Shown: positions 9,007 through 18,200 of the stretch, piece by piece
Position numbering within the stretch: the first letter of the stretch is position 1
How the letters are laid out: each line of letters starts with the position of its first letter
Assembly: GCA_012517875.1 (NCBI GenBank)
Contig: JAAYUB010000121.1
Location: 1 to 32,549, forward strand
Direction of reading: 5' to 3'
DNA length: 32,549 bases
DNA from: Acidobacteriota bacterium
GTDB taxonomy: Bacteria; Acidobacteriota; JAAYUB01
Translations under genes and position numbers: made by a program
Notes under the pieces: model-generated
What the model was told of the DNA's origin: nothing
What the model saw: the letters and a program-made list of their open reading frames with translations, nothing else
The model's database searches: none

Positions 9007-10550
9007 CGCTTCCTTCTCCGGATGACCCGCACCACGACGCCGATCACCAGGGGGATCAGCGGCAGCAACACCACGGAGAAATAGAACATCAGCTTCTCGT
9101 GCGCCGCGGTGAGCATCACCCGCTTGTCCGCGGGATTTTTGGGGCGGATCGAGATGAGGTTTTCGTCCACCGCCAGCCAGTTGACACAGTTCAGAAAGAT
9201 GTCGCCGTTGAATTGCGCGCCGAAGTAGGCGTTGGCGGCGAACTCGGAATCACCGATGACCACGAGGCGCGCCGCCGTTTTTGCGGCGTCGGGCCCGTCG
9301 CCGGATTTGAATTCCCGCTCCGCGGCCAGCCCGATGGTTACCGGGCCGCGGGTATCCTGCCCTTCGGTGAATTCCGCTTGGCCGGTCTTGTCCAGAGCCG
9401 AGAAATCGGTTTCCGCCCAGCTTTCCGGATCGGTTTCGAGCAGCCGCTGCACGGTGACCCCGGCGGGCGCGGGTGCAATCTCCTCCAGCGAGCGGACCAG
9501 CGGGAACACGGACATCCCGCGCATGCCCCGGGTAATGGCATGATCCGGGTAGCGCGTCACCAGCGGCACACCCGGGCTCGAGCCGAGCAGGCGGTTGATG
9601 TTGCTCGTGTCCAGCACAAGGTCGTTGCGCGGCCGGATGCCCCATTCCGCCACCAGCGGCTCCAGGGTCGCCGCCATGGGGTCAGTGAGCACCAGCAGAG
9701 CTCCCCCTTTGCGGGTGTAGTTCCGGATCCAGTCGAGCTCCTGCGGGAACGGCTCCTTCTGGGCGCCGGCAACGACAAGCACGGTGCAGTCGTCCGGCAC
9801 GCCCTGCTTCTGCACCAGATTGACGGCGGCGATCTCGTAACCGTCTTTTTTGAGCGCCTCGGTCAGGATGGTGTAACCGCGCTCTTGGGCGTCGGTGATG
9901 GATTTTTCACCGTGCCCCTCAACGAAATATACTTTTCGGGTGCGCTTTTGGGTGAGCTTCAGAATGGCCGAGGTCAGTTTGGCCTCGTCGGCGGCTTCCA
10001 CGAGCTCAAACCGGTCGCCGCTCTCCAGCACGATGGTGTTGTAGCTGCGGACGCCGTACTTCTGGGCCTTGTCCAGATTGCGATCGGGATCGAGCACCTG
10101 CCACCGCAGCTTGTCCGTGGCCGACTGGTACTCCTTCAGGAGGTCGGTGACCGGTTCCGAGGCCCGGTCGGCGAACACGTAGGCCTGGATCGGCGACTTC
10201 AGGCCGCCGACGATTTTGCGGGTCTGGTCGGAGAGCGAGTACAGCTTGTCGGGCGTCGTGTCCAGCCGCTGGTTATGCCGGACCACCAGCACGTTGATCA
10301 GACCGAGCACCGCCAGGAGGACGGCCACCGAGATGAGGAAATTGCCGCCATGGAGCGCCTTCCGGGTGCGGAGGGCGTGCACGAGCTCCGCCTGGTTCAG
10401 CACCGCCCCGGCCAGCAGCAGGACGCCGCCGGCGATGAGCACATAGAGGTGGAAGGGGAACCATTCGCCCACCACGCTGTAGTGGACGGGTGCCGCCACC
10501 ACGAGCGCCAAGCCGACCCAGGGGCAGGTTCGTTTCAGATAGTCCAGCAT
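9003..10550 (-). CDS. GldG-like ABC transporter auxiliary protein
   Basis: The 515-residue protein has two or three membrane segments in the first 100 residues, then the GldG/ABC_transp_aux pattern: NQRLDTTPDKLYSLSDQTRKI near residue 112 and YFVEGHGEKSI near 212. A DUF4350-like region follows (LVVIGDSEFAAN near 430), and a final membrane helix precedes the basic C-terminus. The family is related to IFT52/GldG domains and is thought to be the periplasmic partner of a GldF-type permease. In Bacteroidota, GldFG act in gliding motility, but most homologues outside that group have unknown substrates, so I do not infer motility. It begins one base after the permease gene ends. Confidence 0.88.
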   Translation of the reverse strand: MLDYLKRTCPWVGLALVVAAPVHYSVVGEWFPFHLYVLIAGGVLLLAGAVLNQAELVHALRTRKALHGGNFLISVAVLLAVLGLINVLVVRHNQRLDTTPDKLYSLSDQTRKIVGGLKSPIQAYVFADRASEPVTDLLKEYQSATDKLRWQVLDPDRNLDKAQKYGVRSYNTIVLESGDRFELVEAADEAKLTSAILKLTQKRTRKVYFVEGHGEKSITDAQERGYTILTEALKKDGYEIAAVNLVQKQGVPDDCTVLVVAGAQKEPFPQELDWIRNYTRKGGALLVLTDPMAATLEPLVAEWGIRPRNDLVLDTSNINRLLGSSPGVPLVTRYPDHAITRGMRGMSVFPLVRSLEEIAPAPAGVTVQRLLETDPESWAETDFSALDKTGQAEFTEGQDTRGPVTIGLAAEREFKSGDGPDAAKTAARLVVIGDSEFAANAYFGAQFNGDIFLNCVNWLAVDENLISIRPKNPADKRVMLTAAHEKLMFYFSVVLLPLIPLVIGVVVRVIRRRKR

Positions 10551-10551
10551 C

Positions 10552-11310
10552 TCATCCCCTCCACCGCAGAGATTCCAGTGACCGGTACGTCAGAAAGATC
10601 CCGAGGGCGGTCACGCTGAGGAAGTACACCCCGTGGGCCAGGTCCAGCACGCCCTTCTGAAAATCTTCGAGATGACGCAGGGGCGACAGGTAGGCCAGCA
10701 CGCCCTGGACGCCATCGGTGCCCGTCTGGGTGAACACGTTCATGAACCAGAGCAGCAGCACCAGCACGAAGGTCAGGATGGCCGCGATGATCTGGTTTTC
10801 GGTGAGTGACGACAGGAAGTTGCCGAGGCTCAGCACCGCCGCCAGGAACAGCACCAGGCCCAGGTATCCCACCAGCAGGGGAACCGGATCGGGCGGCTCG
10901 CTCAGGAACAGCGGCAGCATGACCAGAGCGGAACCGGCGAAGAGGATCAGGCCGAAGGCGAGGTTGGCCAGAAATTTGCCCAGAATGATCTGCAGGTTGG
11001 TCAACGGCGAGGTGAAGAGCAGCTCGTACGTCCCCTTCTTCTTCTCCTCAGCGTACACGCCCATGGTGATGAGCGGAACAAGGAACAGCAGCACCGTGCT
11101 GAGCCAGCCGAAGTAGTAGCGAACCACCATCTGGGGAACGTTCACCGGCTGGTAGCCCATGCCCACTGCAGTCTCGCGGGCGAGGTCGGAGAAGATCAGG
11201 TAAAAGACGAATCCCGAGATGAGCAGGAACAGGGTCAGTGTAACGTAGGCGATGGGCGAAAAAAAGTAGCTTTTCAGTTCTTTGACGAACATGTGGATGG
11301 TGTTTTTCAT
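10552..11310 (-). CDS. ABC-2 type permease, GldF-like
   Basis: The 252-residue integral membrane protein has about six hydrophobic helices. It opens with a cytoplasmic KELKSYFFSPIAYV segment and carries FLVPLITMGVYAEEKKKGTYELLFTSPL, typical of ABC-2 permeases of the GldF/NatB type. It would form the membrane channel for the ATPase encoded just upstream; the ATPase stop and this ATG overlap as ATGA (11307-11310). The substrate is unknown. Confidence 0.9.
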   Translation of the reverse strand: MKNTIHMFVKELKSYFFSPIAYVTLTLFLLISGFVFYLIFSDLARETAVGMGYQPVNVPQMVVRYYFGWLSTVLLFLVPLITMGVYAEEKKKGTYELLFTSPLTNLQIILGKFLANLAFGLILFAGSALVMLPLFLSEPPDPVPLLVGYLGLVLFLAAVLSLGNFLSSLTENQIIAAILTFVLVLLLWFMNVFTQTGTDGVQGVLAYLSPLRHLEDFQKGVLDLAHGVYFLSVTALGIFLTYRSLESLRWRG

Positions 11311-12317
11311 TGGTCGGCCTCCTCCGGAGCGGGGGACACGGGGGCGGAGTCGGCGGGCGCCGCTTCGGCCTCCGCGGGGGTCTCGCGGTGCTCATCGGTG
11401 ATCAGTTCCAGGAACACGTCCTCCAGCGTGGCCCGGCGCGGCGTCAGCTCGTGCAGCTCCAGGCCCGCCTCCACGATGCGGCGGGCGAGCCGCGGCGGAC
11501 GGCCGGGGTCGTCCAGCGGCACCGTCACCCGCCACAGGCCGCTGTCCTCGGGCTGAGCGATCGCGGCGGGCTGGAGGGTTTCGGCTTCGAGCGCTGCGTT
11601 GAGCGTCGCTTCGTCCCCGCCCACGCGCAGCACGAGCGACGCCCGGCCGGCGGCGGAGACCGTCAGGTTCTCGGGCGTGTCCTCGGCCACGATGCGCCCC
11701 TTGTTGATGATGACCACGCGGTCGCACACCTGGCTCACTTCGGGCAGGATGTGCGAGGAGAGGATGATGGTGTGGTCGCGACCCAGACCCTTGATCAGCT
11801 CGCGCACCTCGCGAATCTGGGCGGGATCGAGCCCGATGGTGGGCTCGTCCAGCACGATGACCTCGGGGTCGTGCACCAGCGCCTGGGCCAAGCCCACCCG
11901 CTGGCGATACCCCTTGGACAGCTGGGCGATGAGGCGGTGGCGCACGCTCTCCAGTCCGCAGCGGCCGATGATCCGCTCCAGCACGGCCGGCAAGTCGGCT
12001 TTGGGCACACCCTTGATCCGGGCCACGAACTGCAGATATTCGCACACGGTAAACTCGGGGTAGAGCGGGACGTTTTCGGGCAGATAGCCGATCTGGCGCT
12101 TCACCGCCACCGGTTGCTCAAACACGTCGAGACCGCCCACCCGGCAGGCGCCCCCCGTGGCGGGCATGTAACCGGTCAGGATGCGCATGGTCGTGGTCTT
12201 GCCGGCGCCGTTGGGCCCGAGGAACCCCAGGATTTCGCCGCGCTGGACCGTGAAGCTGACGTCCTCGATGGCTTTGAAAGTGCCGTAATACTTGGTCAGT
12301 CCGGATACTTCGATCAC
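11307..12317 (-). CDS. ABC transporter ATPase, Gld/Nat type
   Basis: The protein couples ATP hydrolysis to the downstream permease. From GTG 12317 it is 336 residues, with Walker A GPNGAGKTT (about residues 36-44), Q-loop, signature LSKGYRQRVG, Walker B VIVLDEP and the H-loop in ILSSHIL. A C-terminal domain of about 100 residues resembles the DUF4162-type tail of drug/gliding ATPases and ends in an acidic, alanine- and proline-rich stretch. I chose GTG 12317 because AGGAGG lies four bases upstream and the product then begins at the domain boundary (VIEVSGLTKYYG). The frame stays open to an ATG at 12473, but the operon promoter (12386-12414) lies inside that extension. Confidence 0.92.
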   Translation of the reverse strand: MIEVSGLTKYYGTFKAIEDVSFTVQRGEILGFLGPNGAGKTTTMRILTGYMPATGGACRVGGLDVFEQPVAVKRQIGYLPENVPLYPEFTVCEYLQFVARIKGVPKADLPAVLERIIGRCGLESVRHRLIAQLSKGYRQRVGLAQALVHDPEVIVLDEPTIGLDPAQIREVRELIKGLGRDHTIILSSHILPEVSQVCDRVVIINKGRIVAEDTPENLTVSAAGRASLVLRVGGDEATLNAALEAETLQPAAIAQPEDSGLWRVTVPLDDPGRPPRLARRIVEAGLELHELTPRRATLEDVFLELITDEHRETPAEAEAAPADSAPVSPAPEEADQ

Positions 12318-12347
12318 AGGCCCTCCTGGCGTTGGTCTGAAACGAAT

Positions 12348-12367
12348 ACATACGCTCGCGCGTACGT
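12348..12367. repeat. Imperfect inverted repeat in the ABC operon leader
   Basis: Eight-base arms ACATACGC (12348-12355) and GCGTACGT (12360-12367) match in seven of eight positions around a four-base loop. The element lies just downstream of the predicted transcription start and could be an operator or a small leader hairpin. One short repeat in GC-rich DNA is weak evidence. Confidence 0.25.
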
Positions 12368-12385
12368 CCGGTTTCAAAGCCCCCC

Positions 12386-12414
12386 AATATAGCGGAAAAA
12401 GCCGGTGATGTAAA
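12386..12414 (-). promoter_or_regulatory. Sigma70-type promoter for the ABC/Gld operon
   Basis: On the minus strand TTTACA (12409-12414) and TATATT (12386-12391) are spaced by 17 bases, each one mismatch from consensus. The predicted start near 12379 gives a leader of about 60 bases before the GTG at 12317. Confidence 0.62.
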
Positions 12415-12454
12415 GGTTGCCAATGGTTGTCGTCCATGGCCGGCGAAAAGCCGA

Positions 12455-12483
12455 TTGCATGGCGGGAGGGCATCCGCTAGACT
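12455..12483 (+). promoter_or_regulatory. Possible promoter for the glmS-like gene
   Basis: TTGCAT (12455-12460) and TAGACT (12478-12483) are 17 bases apart and lead to a start near 12490, about 45 bases before the ATG. Both boxes are weak matches. The element would fire divergently from the ABC operon promoter. Confidence 0.35.
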
Positions 12484-12535
12484 AACACTCTGGCCGGTGT
12501 GACCGGTCGCCAAGCCCCCCTCTGGAGATATCTGC

Positions 12536-15220
12536 ATGACCGTCACCGTCTGTTTGCGCCGGTTGCAGCCCAAACGGCGTTGCCTGTCGCGGCTGGCCGG
12601 CACGGCCCGCCGACGGGTCGCCGGCTGGCGGCTCACCCTACCGGTGCCCGTGCCCGCCGTCGGCTGCGGGGTGCTGGGCATGGTCTGCGCCAGGCGTACC
12701 GTCCGCCTGGGTGAAGTTGCGTCGCGCCTGCTGGAGAAGCTGGAATACCGGGGGTATGACTCGACGGGCCTGTGCATCCAGGACGACGAGCGGATCGTGC
12801 TCAAAAAATCAGTGGGCGCCCCGTCCAACGTGGTCAAGGCGCTGGAGCTGGAAACCCTGCCGGGCCGCCTGTTTTGCGGCCAGGTCCGCTGGGCCACCTT
12901 CGGTGCGGTGGACGATCTCAACGCCCAGCCGCACCTGGTCGCCTGTAAGACCCGCATCTACGGAGCACACAACGGCAACCTCACCAACTGCGAGGCGCTC
13001 AAGGACGACCTGCGGCTGGAGGGGCATGTCGTCCTCAGTGACAACGACGGTGAAATGCTGGTCCACACCATGGAGCATTTCTTTTTCCTCAACCTGGAGA
13101 AGCACCCCGCCGACCGGCGTGAGGAGCGGACGGTGCGGCGCGCCTGCATGATCGAGGCCATCCGCCAGGGGAGCCGGAAGATCCGCGGCTCGTACGCCGC
13201 GGTGATCGTGGATCCGGTGCTGGAAGAGGCCTACGCCATCAAGAGCGGCAGTTCGCTGTATGTGGGCAAAGGGTTCGATGACAACGGCGATTTCATCCTC
13301 ACTTCCAGCGACCTGTCGGCGGTGCTGAGCCTGACGCGCATCCTCATCCCGCTGTCCGAGGGGGAGTTTATCCATTTCGACCATTCGGACTGGACGGTGT
13401 ACTCGCTGACGGATCCGCACCTGTCCGAACGGCGGCTCCCCAAGCGGTCCAAGCTGCGCGTCCGCGACATGGCGCTGCGCCCGCCGTTCCAGTTCTTCAT
13501 GGAGCAGGAGATCGCCGCCCAGAGCGAGGCCGCCGCGGAACTGATCGACCTGTTCCAACCCGGCAACGGCATCCGGGAGGCATTGTTCGCCCGGTACGAC
13601 GGCATGCGGGAGCTGGCCTTCCGCGTCCGCCAGTCGGTGCGCCAGGCCAGTTTTCAGACCGACACCCGCCGTCTCCTCGACGACCTCGCGGCGATTTTCG
13701 GCGGCGAAGACTTCCGCCGACTGGAGGCGGCGGTGGGCGGCGACGGGCTCTTCCGCCGCTACGCCGAGGCGGTGCCTGAAACCCGGCCGTTCGCCTCCGT
13801 CGAGGAGGGCTTCCTGCAGGAGATGCACCGTCTCTCCGGCGGCGAGTGGCGGGAGCGGCTGATGATCACCGACACTCTCTTCCAGTACAAGCACCGCTTT
13901 TCGCTGTGCGGCTGGGTGGAGAAATTCGCGCGGGAGCTGGAGGCACACCGGACGCGGCGGATCTACATGGTGGCCTGCGGTTCCTCCTACAACGCGGCGC
14001 GGGCCGGGGCGGCCATCCTGAACCGGCTGGCCGGCATCCCGGTCGCGTGCATGCTCCCGGGCGAGTTCCGCGCCGAAGCCCACGAATCCGTCACCGCCGA
14101 CGATCTGTTCATCGGCATTTCGCAGAGCGGCGAAACCAAGGATCTGGTGGATATCTGCAATGCCCTGGCGGCGCGCGTGCCGGTCCGGCGGCTGATGATC
14201 GTCAACAACGTCAACTCCACGCTGGCTCAGGAGAAGTGCGACTTCTATCTCCCGATCCTGTGCGGTCCGGAGATCGCCGTGCCCGCCACCAAGAGCTTCA
14301 CCAACCAGCTGGTGCTGCTCTTCGGGCTGGCGCTCAAGTGCCTCGAACTGCGCGGCGAGACGGGCGCCGCCTACGAGTCGGCGCGCCAGCAGTTCCTCCG
14401 GATCCCCCAGCTCCTCGACGAGACCCACCGCCAGGTGCGGCTCCGCGTCCGGGAGCTGGCCGAGGAGATCTACCTGAGCCCGTCGGCCCACATCCTCTCG
14501 GCCGCCAACGTGGGGCTGGCCCGCGAGGGAGCGCTGAAGATCCGTGAGGTGGTTCTGAATCACAGCGAGGGGATGGAGGCATCGGAGTTCAAGCACGGCC
14601 CCAACACCATTCTGGGCAAAAATTTCACCTTCGGCCTGGAGCAAATCCAGCACGGACTGGCCGGGTTCACCGGCCTGTACGCGGAGCTTGCCGAGCGGGT
14701 CCGGGAAGCCGGGCTTCCGCCGGCGGCGCTGGGGCCGCTGGCCGCGGCGCTGGCCGACTACCTGGTGCATCACAGCCGGCCATTCCACCTGCGCCCGGAG
14801 GAGGAGCAGGCGCTCCAGCCGCTCCTGCAGCGCGACTTCTACTCGCCGCTCTTCGCGCCGTACCCGCTCCTGTTCCTCACCCCGCCCACCCAGCGCGATG
14901 TGGAGCTGACCATCTCCCAGATCAACACCCATAAGATCCGGGGCGCCGCCATCTACGTCATTGCCGAGGAAAACGAAGAACTGCGCCAGGCGGCGGTCCG
15001 GCCTCCGGCCGACGCGCCCGGCTACCGGAGCTACTATCTGACGCTGCCCCGCACCGGCAGCGAACTGCTTTATCCGTTCTCGGCCGTCGTCGCTCTGCAG
15101 ATGCTGGCGCTCGAGATGAGCGTCCTGAAGATGAAATACCTGAATCGGCTGAAAATCCCGATGCACGGCGTGCACCCCGACGTGCCCAAAAACGTCAGCA
15201 AGTCGATCACCGTGGACTGA
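12536..15220 (+). CDS. GlmS-like glutamine--fructose-6-phosphate aminotransferase, oversized, with N-terminal extension
   Basis: GlmS makes glucosamine-6-phosphate from fructose-6-phosphate and glutamine, feeding cell-wall synthesis. The class II amidotransferase domain is recognisable: CGVLGM at residue 44, KLEYRGYDSTG, GQVRWATFG and AHNGNLTN. Two SIS domains follow: ACGSSYNAARAG near 480 with ISQSGETKDL near 528, and EGALKIREVVLNHSEGMEA with EFKHGP near 685. The C-terminal SKSITVD keeps the lysine equivalent to the E. coli GlmS Schiff-base lysine. At 894 residues it is far longer than the usual 600, with extra segments between the amidotransferase and SIS1 and inside SIS2. The nucleophile cysteine is normally residue 1 after Met removal; here 43 arginine-rich residues precede it, with GGC, not a start codon, directly before it. 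GGAG lies about eight bases before ATG 12536. It is followed by dnaE after 25 bases. It may be a divergent paralogue, not the housekeeping GlmS. Confidence 0.82.
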   Translation: MTVTVCLRRLQPKRRCLSRLAGTARRRVAGWRLTLPVPVPAVGCGVLGMVCARRTVRLGEVASRLLEKLEYRGYDSTGLCIQDDERIVLKKSVGAPSNVVKALELETLPGRLFCGQVRWATFGAVDDLNAQPHLVACKTRIYGAHNGNLTNCEALKDDLRLEGHVVLSDNDGEMLVHTMEHFFFLNLEKHPADRREERTVRRACMIEAIRQGSRKIRGSYAAVIVDPVLEEAYAIKSGSSLYVGKGFDDNGDFILTSSDLSAVLSLTRILIPLSEGEFIHFDHSDWTVYSLTDPHLSERRLPKRSKLRVRDMALRPPFQFFMEQEIAAQSEAAAELIDLFQPGNGIREALFARYDGMRELAFRVRQSVRQASFQTDTRRLLDDLAAIFGGEDFRRLEAAVGGDGLFRRYAEAVPETRPFASVEEGFLQEMHRLSGGEWRERLMITDTLFQYKHRFSLCGWVEKFARELEAHRTRRIYMVACGSSYNAARAGAAILNRLAGIPVACMLPGEFRAEAHESVTADDLFIGISQSGETKDLVDICNALAARVPVRRLMIVNNVNSTLAQEKCDFYLPILCGPEIAVPATKSFTNQLVLLFGLALKCLELRGETGAAYESARQQFLRIPQLLDETHRQVRLRVRELAEEIYLSPSAHILSAANVGLAREGALKIREVVLNHSEGMEASEFKHGPNTILGKNFTFGLEQIQHGLAGFTGLYAELAERVREAGLPPAALGPLAAALADYLVHHSRPFHLRPEEEQALQPLLQRDFYSPLFAPYPLLFLTPPTQRDVELTISQINTHKIRGAAIYVIAEENEELRQAAVRPPADAPGYRSYYLTLPRTGSELLYPFSAVVALQMLALEMSVLKMKYLNRLKIPMHGVHPDVPKNVSKSITVD

Positions 15221-15245
15221 GACATCCGGCGGAGTCGCGAATCCC

Positions 15246-18200
15246 ATGAGCCAACCGTTTGTGCATCTGCACGTCCACACCGACTACTCGCTGCTCGACG
15301 GCGCCTGCGCCATCGACCGGCTGGTGGCCAAGGCCGCCGCCAGCAAGATGCCGGCTCTAGCCATCACCGACCACGGCAACCTGTACGGCGCCGTGCAATT
15401 CTACGAGAAGGCGAAAAAGGTCGGCATCAAGCCCATCATCGGCAGCGAGGTGTACATCGTTTCGGGCAGCCGGCACGAGAAGACTCGCGCCAGCGAAGAC
15501 AGCTTCCACCTCATCCTGCTGGTGAAGGACCGGGACGGCTATCAAAACCTGTGCCGACTGGTCTCCCTGAGCTACCTGGAGGGATTTTACTACCGCCCCC
15601 GCATCGACTTCGAGCTGCTTCGCCGTCACAGCCGCGGTCTGATCGGCCTGTCCGCCTGCCTGGCCGGAGAAATCCCCACGTGCATCATGGCCGGCAACGA
15701 GGCCGGAGCCGAAGCCGCCGCCCGCCGCTACGCGGAGATCTTCGGCGACGGCAACTTCTACCTGGAGCTCCAGGACCACGGCCTGCCCAACCAGGCGCCG
15801 GTCAACGAGGCGCTCGTCGCGCTGTCCCGGCGGACCGGCATCCCCCTCGTCGCGACGAACGACTGCCACTATCTGGAGCCCGCCGACGCCCTGGCTCACG
15901 AAGTGCTCGTGTGCATCCAGACCGGCAAGCTCCTGGCCGATGAAAACCGGATGGAATTCCAGTCGAAGGAATTCTACGTCAAGACCGCCGACGAGATGGC
16001 CGCCCGCTTCGGCCACGTGCCGGAGGCGCTGGCCAACACGCTGCAGGTGGCCGAACGGTGCCAGTTCGAGTTCGACCTGCAGTCCCGCTATTACCCGCGC
16101 TTCGACATCCCCACCGGCTCCACCATCGATGAGTATTTCGAGGCGGTCACCCGCGCCGGCTTCGCCGAACGGCTCAAGAGCATCGAGGCGGACATCGCCG
16201 CGGGCCGGACCCGCCACACCCTCGACGAGTACCAGCAGCGGCTGGAGTACGAAATCGGCGTCATCAAGCGCCAAGATTTTTCCAGCTACTTCCTCATCGT
16301 CTGGGATTTCATCCGCCAAGCCCGCGAGCGAGGCATCGCTGTCGGACCCGGCCGCGGTTCGGCGGCCGGCAGCCTGGTCGCCTACTCGCTCCGCATCACG
16401 GACCTGGATCCGCTGCGGTACGACCTGCTGTTCGAACGTTTTCTCAACCCCGAGCGCATTTCGCCCCCCGACATCGATATCGATTTCTGCGCCCGGCGCC
16501 GTGAGGAGGTCATCCGCTACGTCACCGAGAAGTACGGCAAGGACTGCGTCTGCCAGATCGTCACCTTCGGCACCATGAAGGCCCGGGCGGTGGTCCGCGA
16601 TGTGGGGCGTGTGCTGGGCATGTCCTACACCGATGTGGACCGCATCGCCAAACTCATCCCGATGGAGCTGAACATCACCCTGGAGCGGGCGCTTCAGGAG
16701 GAGCCGCGCCTGCAGGAGACCATTGATGCGATGGCCGAGCGGAATCCCGAAGTGCTGCGGCTCATCGACATTTCCCGCCGCCTGGAGGGGCTGAGCCGGC
16801 ACAGCTCCATCCATGCCGCCGGCGTGGTCATTGCCCCGCAGCCGCTGGTGGACATCATCCCCGTCGCCACCCGCGGCGAGGGCGAGGTCCTGACCCAGTA
16901 CAACATGAAGGACATCGAGAAGCTCGGCTTCCTGAAGATGGACTTCCTGGGACTCATCACCCTCACGGTGATCCAGGACACCCTGCGGATGATCCAGATC
17001 AACCACGGGCTCGAGCTGGACATCGACCACATTCCGCTTGACGACGCACCCACCTATCAGATCTTCTGCGAGGGTCGCACCGCCGGCATCTTCCAGTTTG
17101 AAAGCTCGGGCATGCGCAACTACCTGCGGCAACTCAAGCCCAGCCGCATCGAAGATCTGATCGCCATGAACGCCCTCTACCGGCCCGGTCCCATCAAGGG
17201 GAAGATGGTGGACGATTTCATCCGGCGCAAGAACGGCGAGAGCGTCAGCCAGTACACCGTGCCGGAGCTGGAGCCCATCCTGAAGGACACCTACGGCGTG
17301 ATCGCCTACCAGGAACAGGTCATGCAGATCGTGTCCCGCCTGGCCGGCTTCACCCCGGGCGAGGCGGACACGTTGCGCAAGGCCATGGGCAAGAAGCAGC
17401 AGGATGTGATGAACAAGATGGAGGGGAAGTTTGTGACCGGCTCCATCGAGCGGGGCATCAAGCCCAACAAGGCCAAGGAGCTGTACGAGCTGATGCGCGG
17501 CTTCGGCGAGTACGGGTTCAACAAGTCCCATTCGGCCGCCTACGCCTGGGTTGCCTACCAGACCGCCTTCCTCAAGGCGCACTACCCGAACGAATTCATG
17601 GCCGCGCTGCTGACCAGCGAGAAGAACGACACTAAAAAGGTGGTCAAGTACATCTCCGAATGCAAGCAGATGGGCATCCGCATTCTGCCGCCGTCGGTCA
17701 ACCAGAGCGAACTGGACTTCCTGCCCACCCGGGAAGGAATTCGCTTTGGCCTCGGCGCGCTCAAGAACGTGGGTGAGACGGCCATCCTGCAGATCCTCGG
17801 TGCTCGGCGCACCGGTGGGCCGTTCCGGTCACTGAGCGACTTCTGCTGCCGGGTGGACCTGCGCCAGGTCAATTCGCGCGTGCTGGAAAGCATGATCAAA
17901 GCCGGTGTGTTCGACGAGGTGGGCCGCAGCCGGGCGCAGCTCATGCAGGGGCTGGAACGGACCATGGCGTTCGCCCAGAACCGTCAGCGGGATCGGAATC
18001 TCGGCCAGAAGAGCCTTTTCGGTGGAATGGACGGCGGCGACGACGCCGCACTGGCGGGGCCCGAACCGGAGGCGGACGTGCCCGAGTGGGACGAGAAGAC
18101 GATCCTCTCGTTCGAAAAGGAAATCATGGGCTTCTACATCTCGGGCCACCCCCTGAACACGTATGCCGAATTCATCGGCAAGTACACCGATTGCACGCTG

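Noticed and set aside
9099-10619. Plus-strand open frame of about 500 codons opposite the GldG-like gene
   Set aside because: The minus-strand cassette is continuous and overlapping at each junction; the plus frame is its shadow.
12318-12473. 52-codon N-terminal extension of the ABC ATPase
   Set aside because: It contains the operon promoter, and the start at GTG 12317 has a near-perfect ribosome-binding site.
12809-15280. Long open frame of about 820 codons on the minus strand opposite the glmS-like gene
   Set aside because: It mirrors a gene with clear amidotransferase and SIS motifs, has no recognisable domain, and is a typical antisense shadow in GC-rich DNA.
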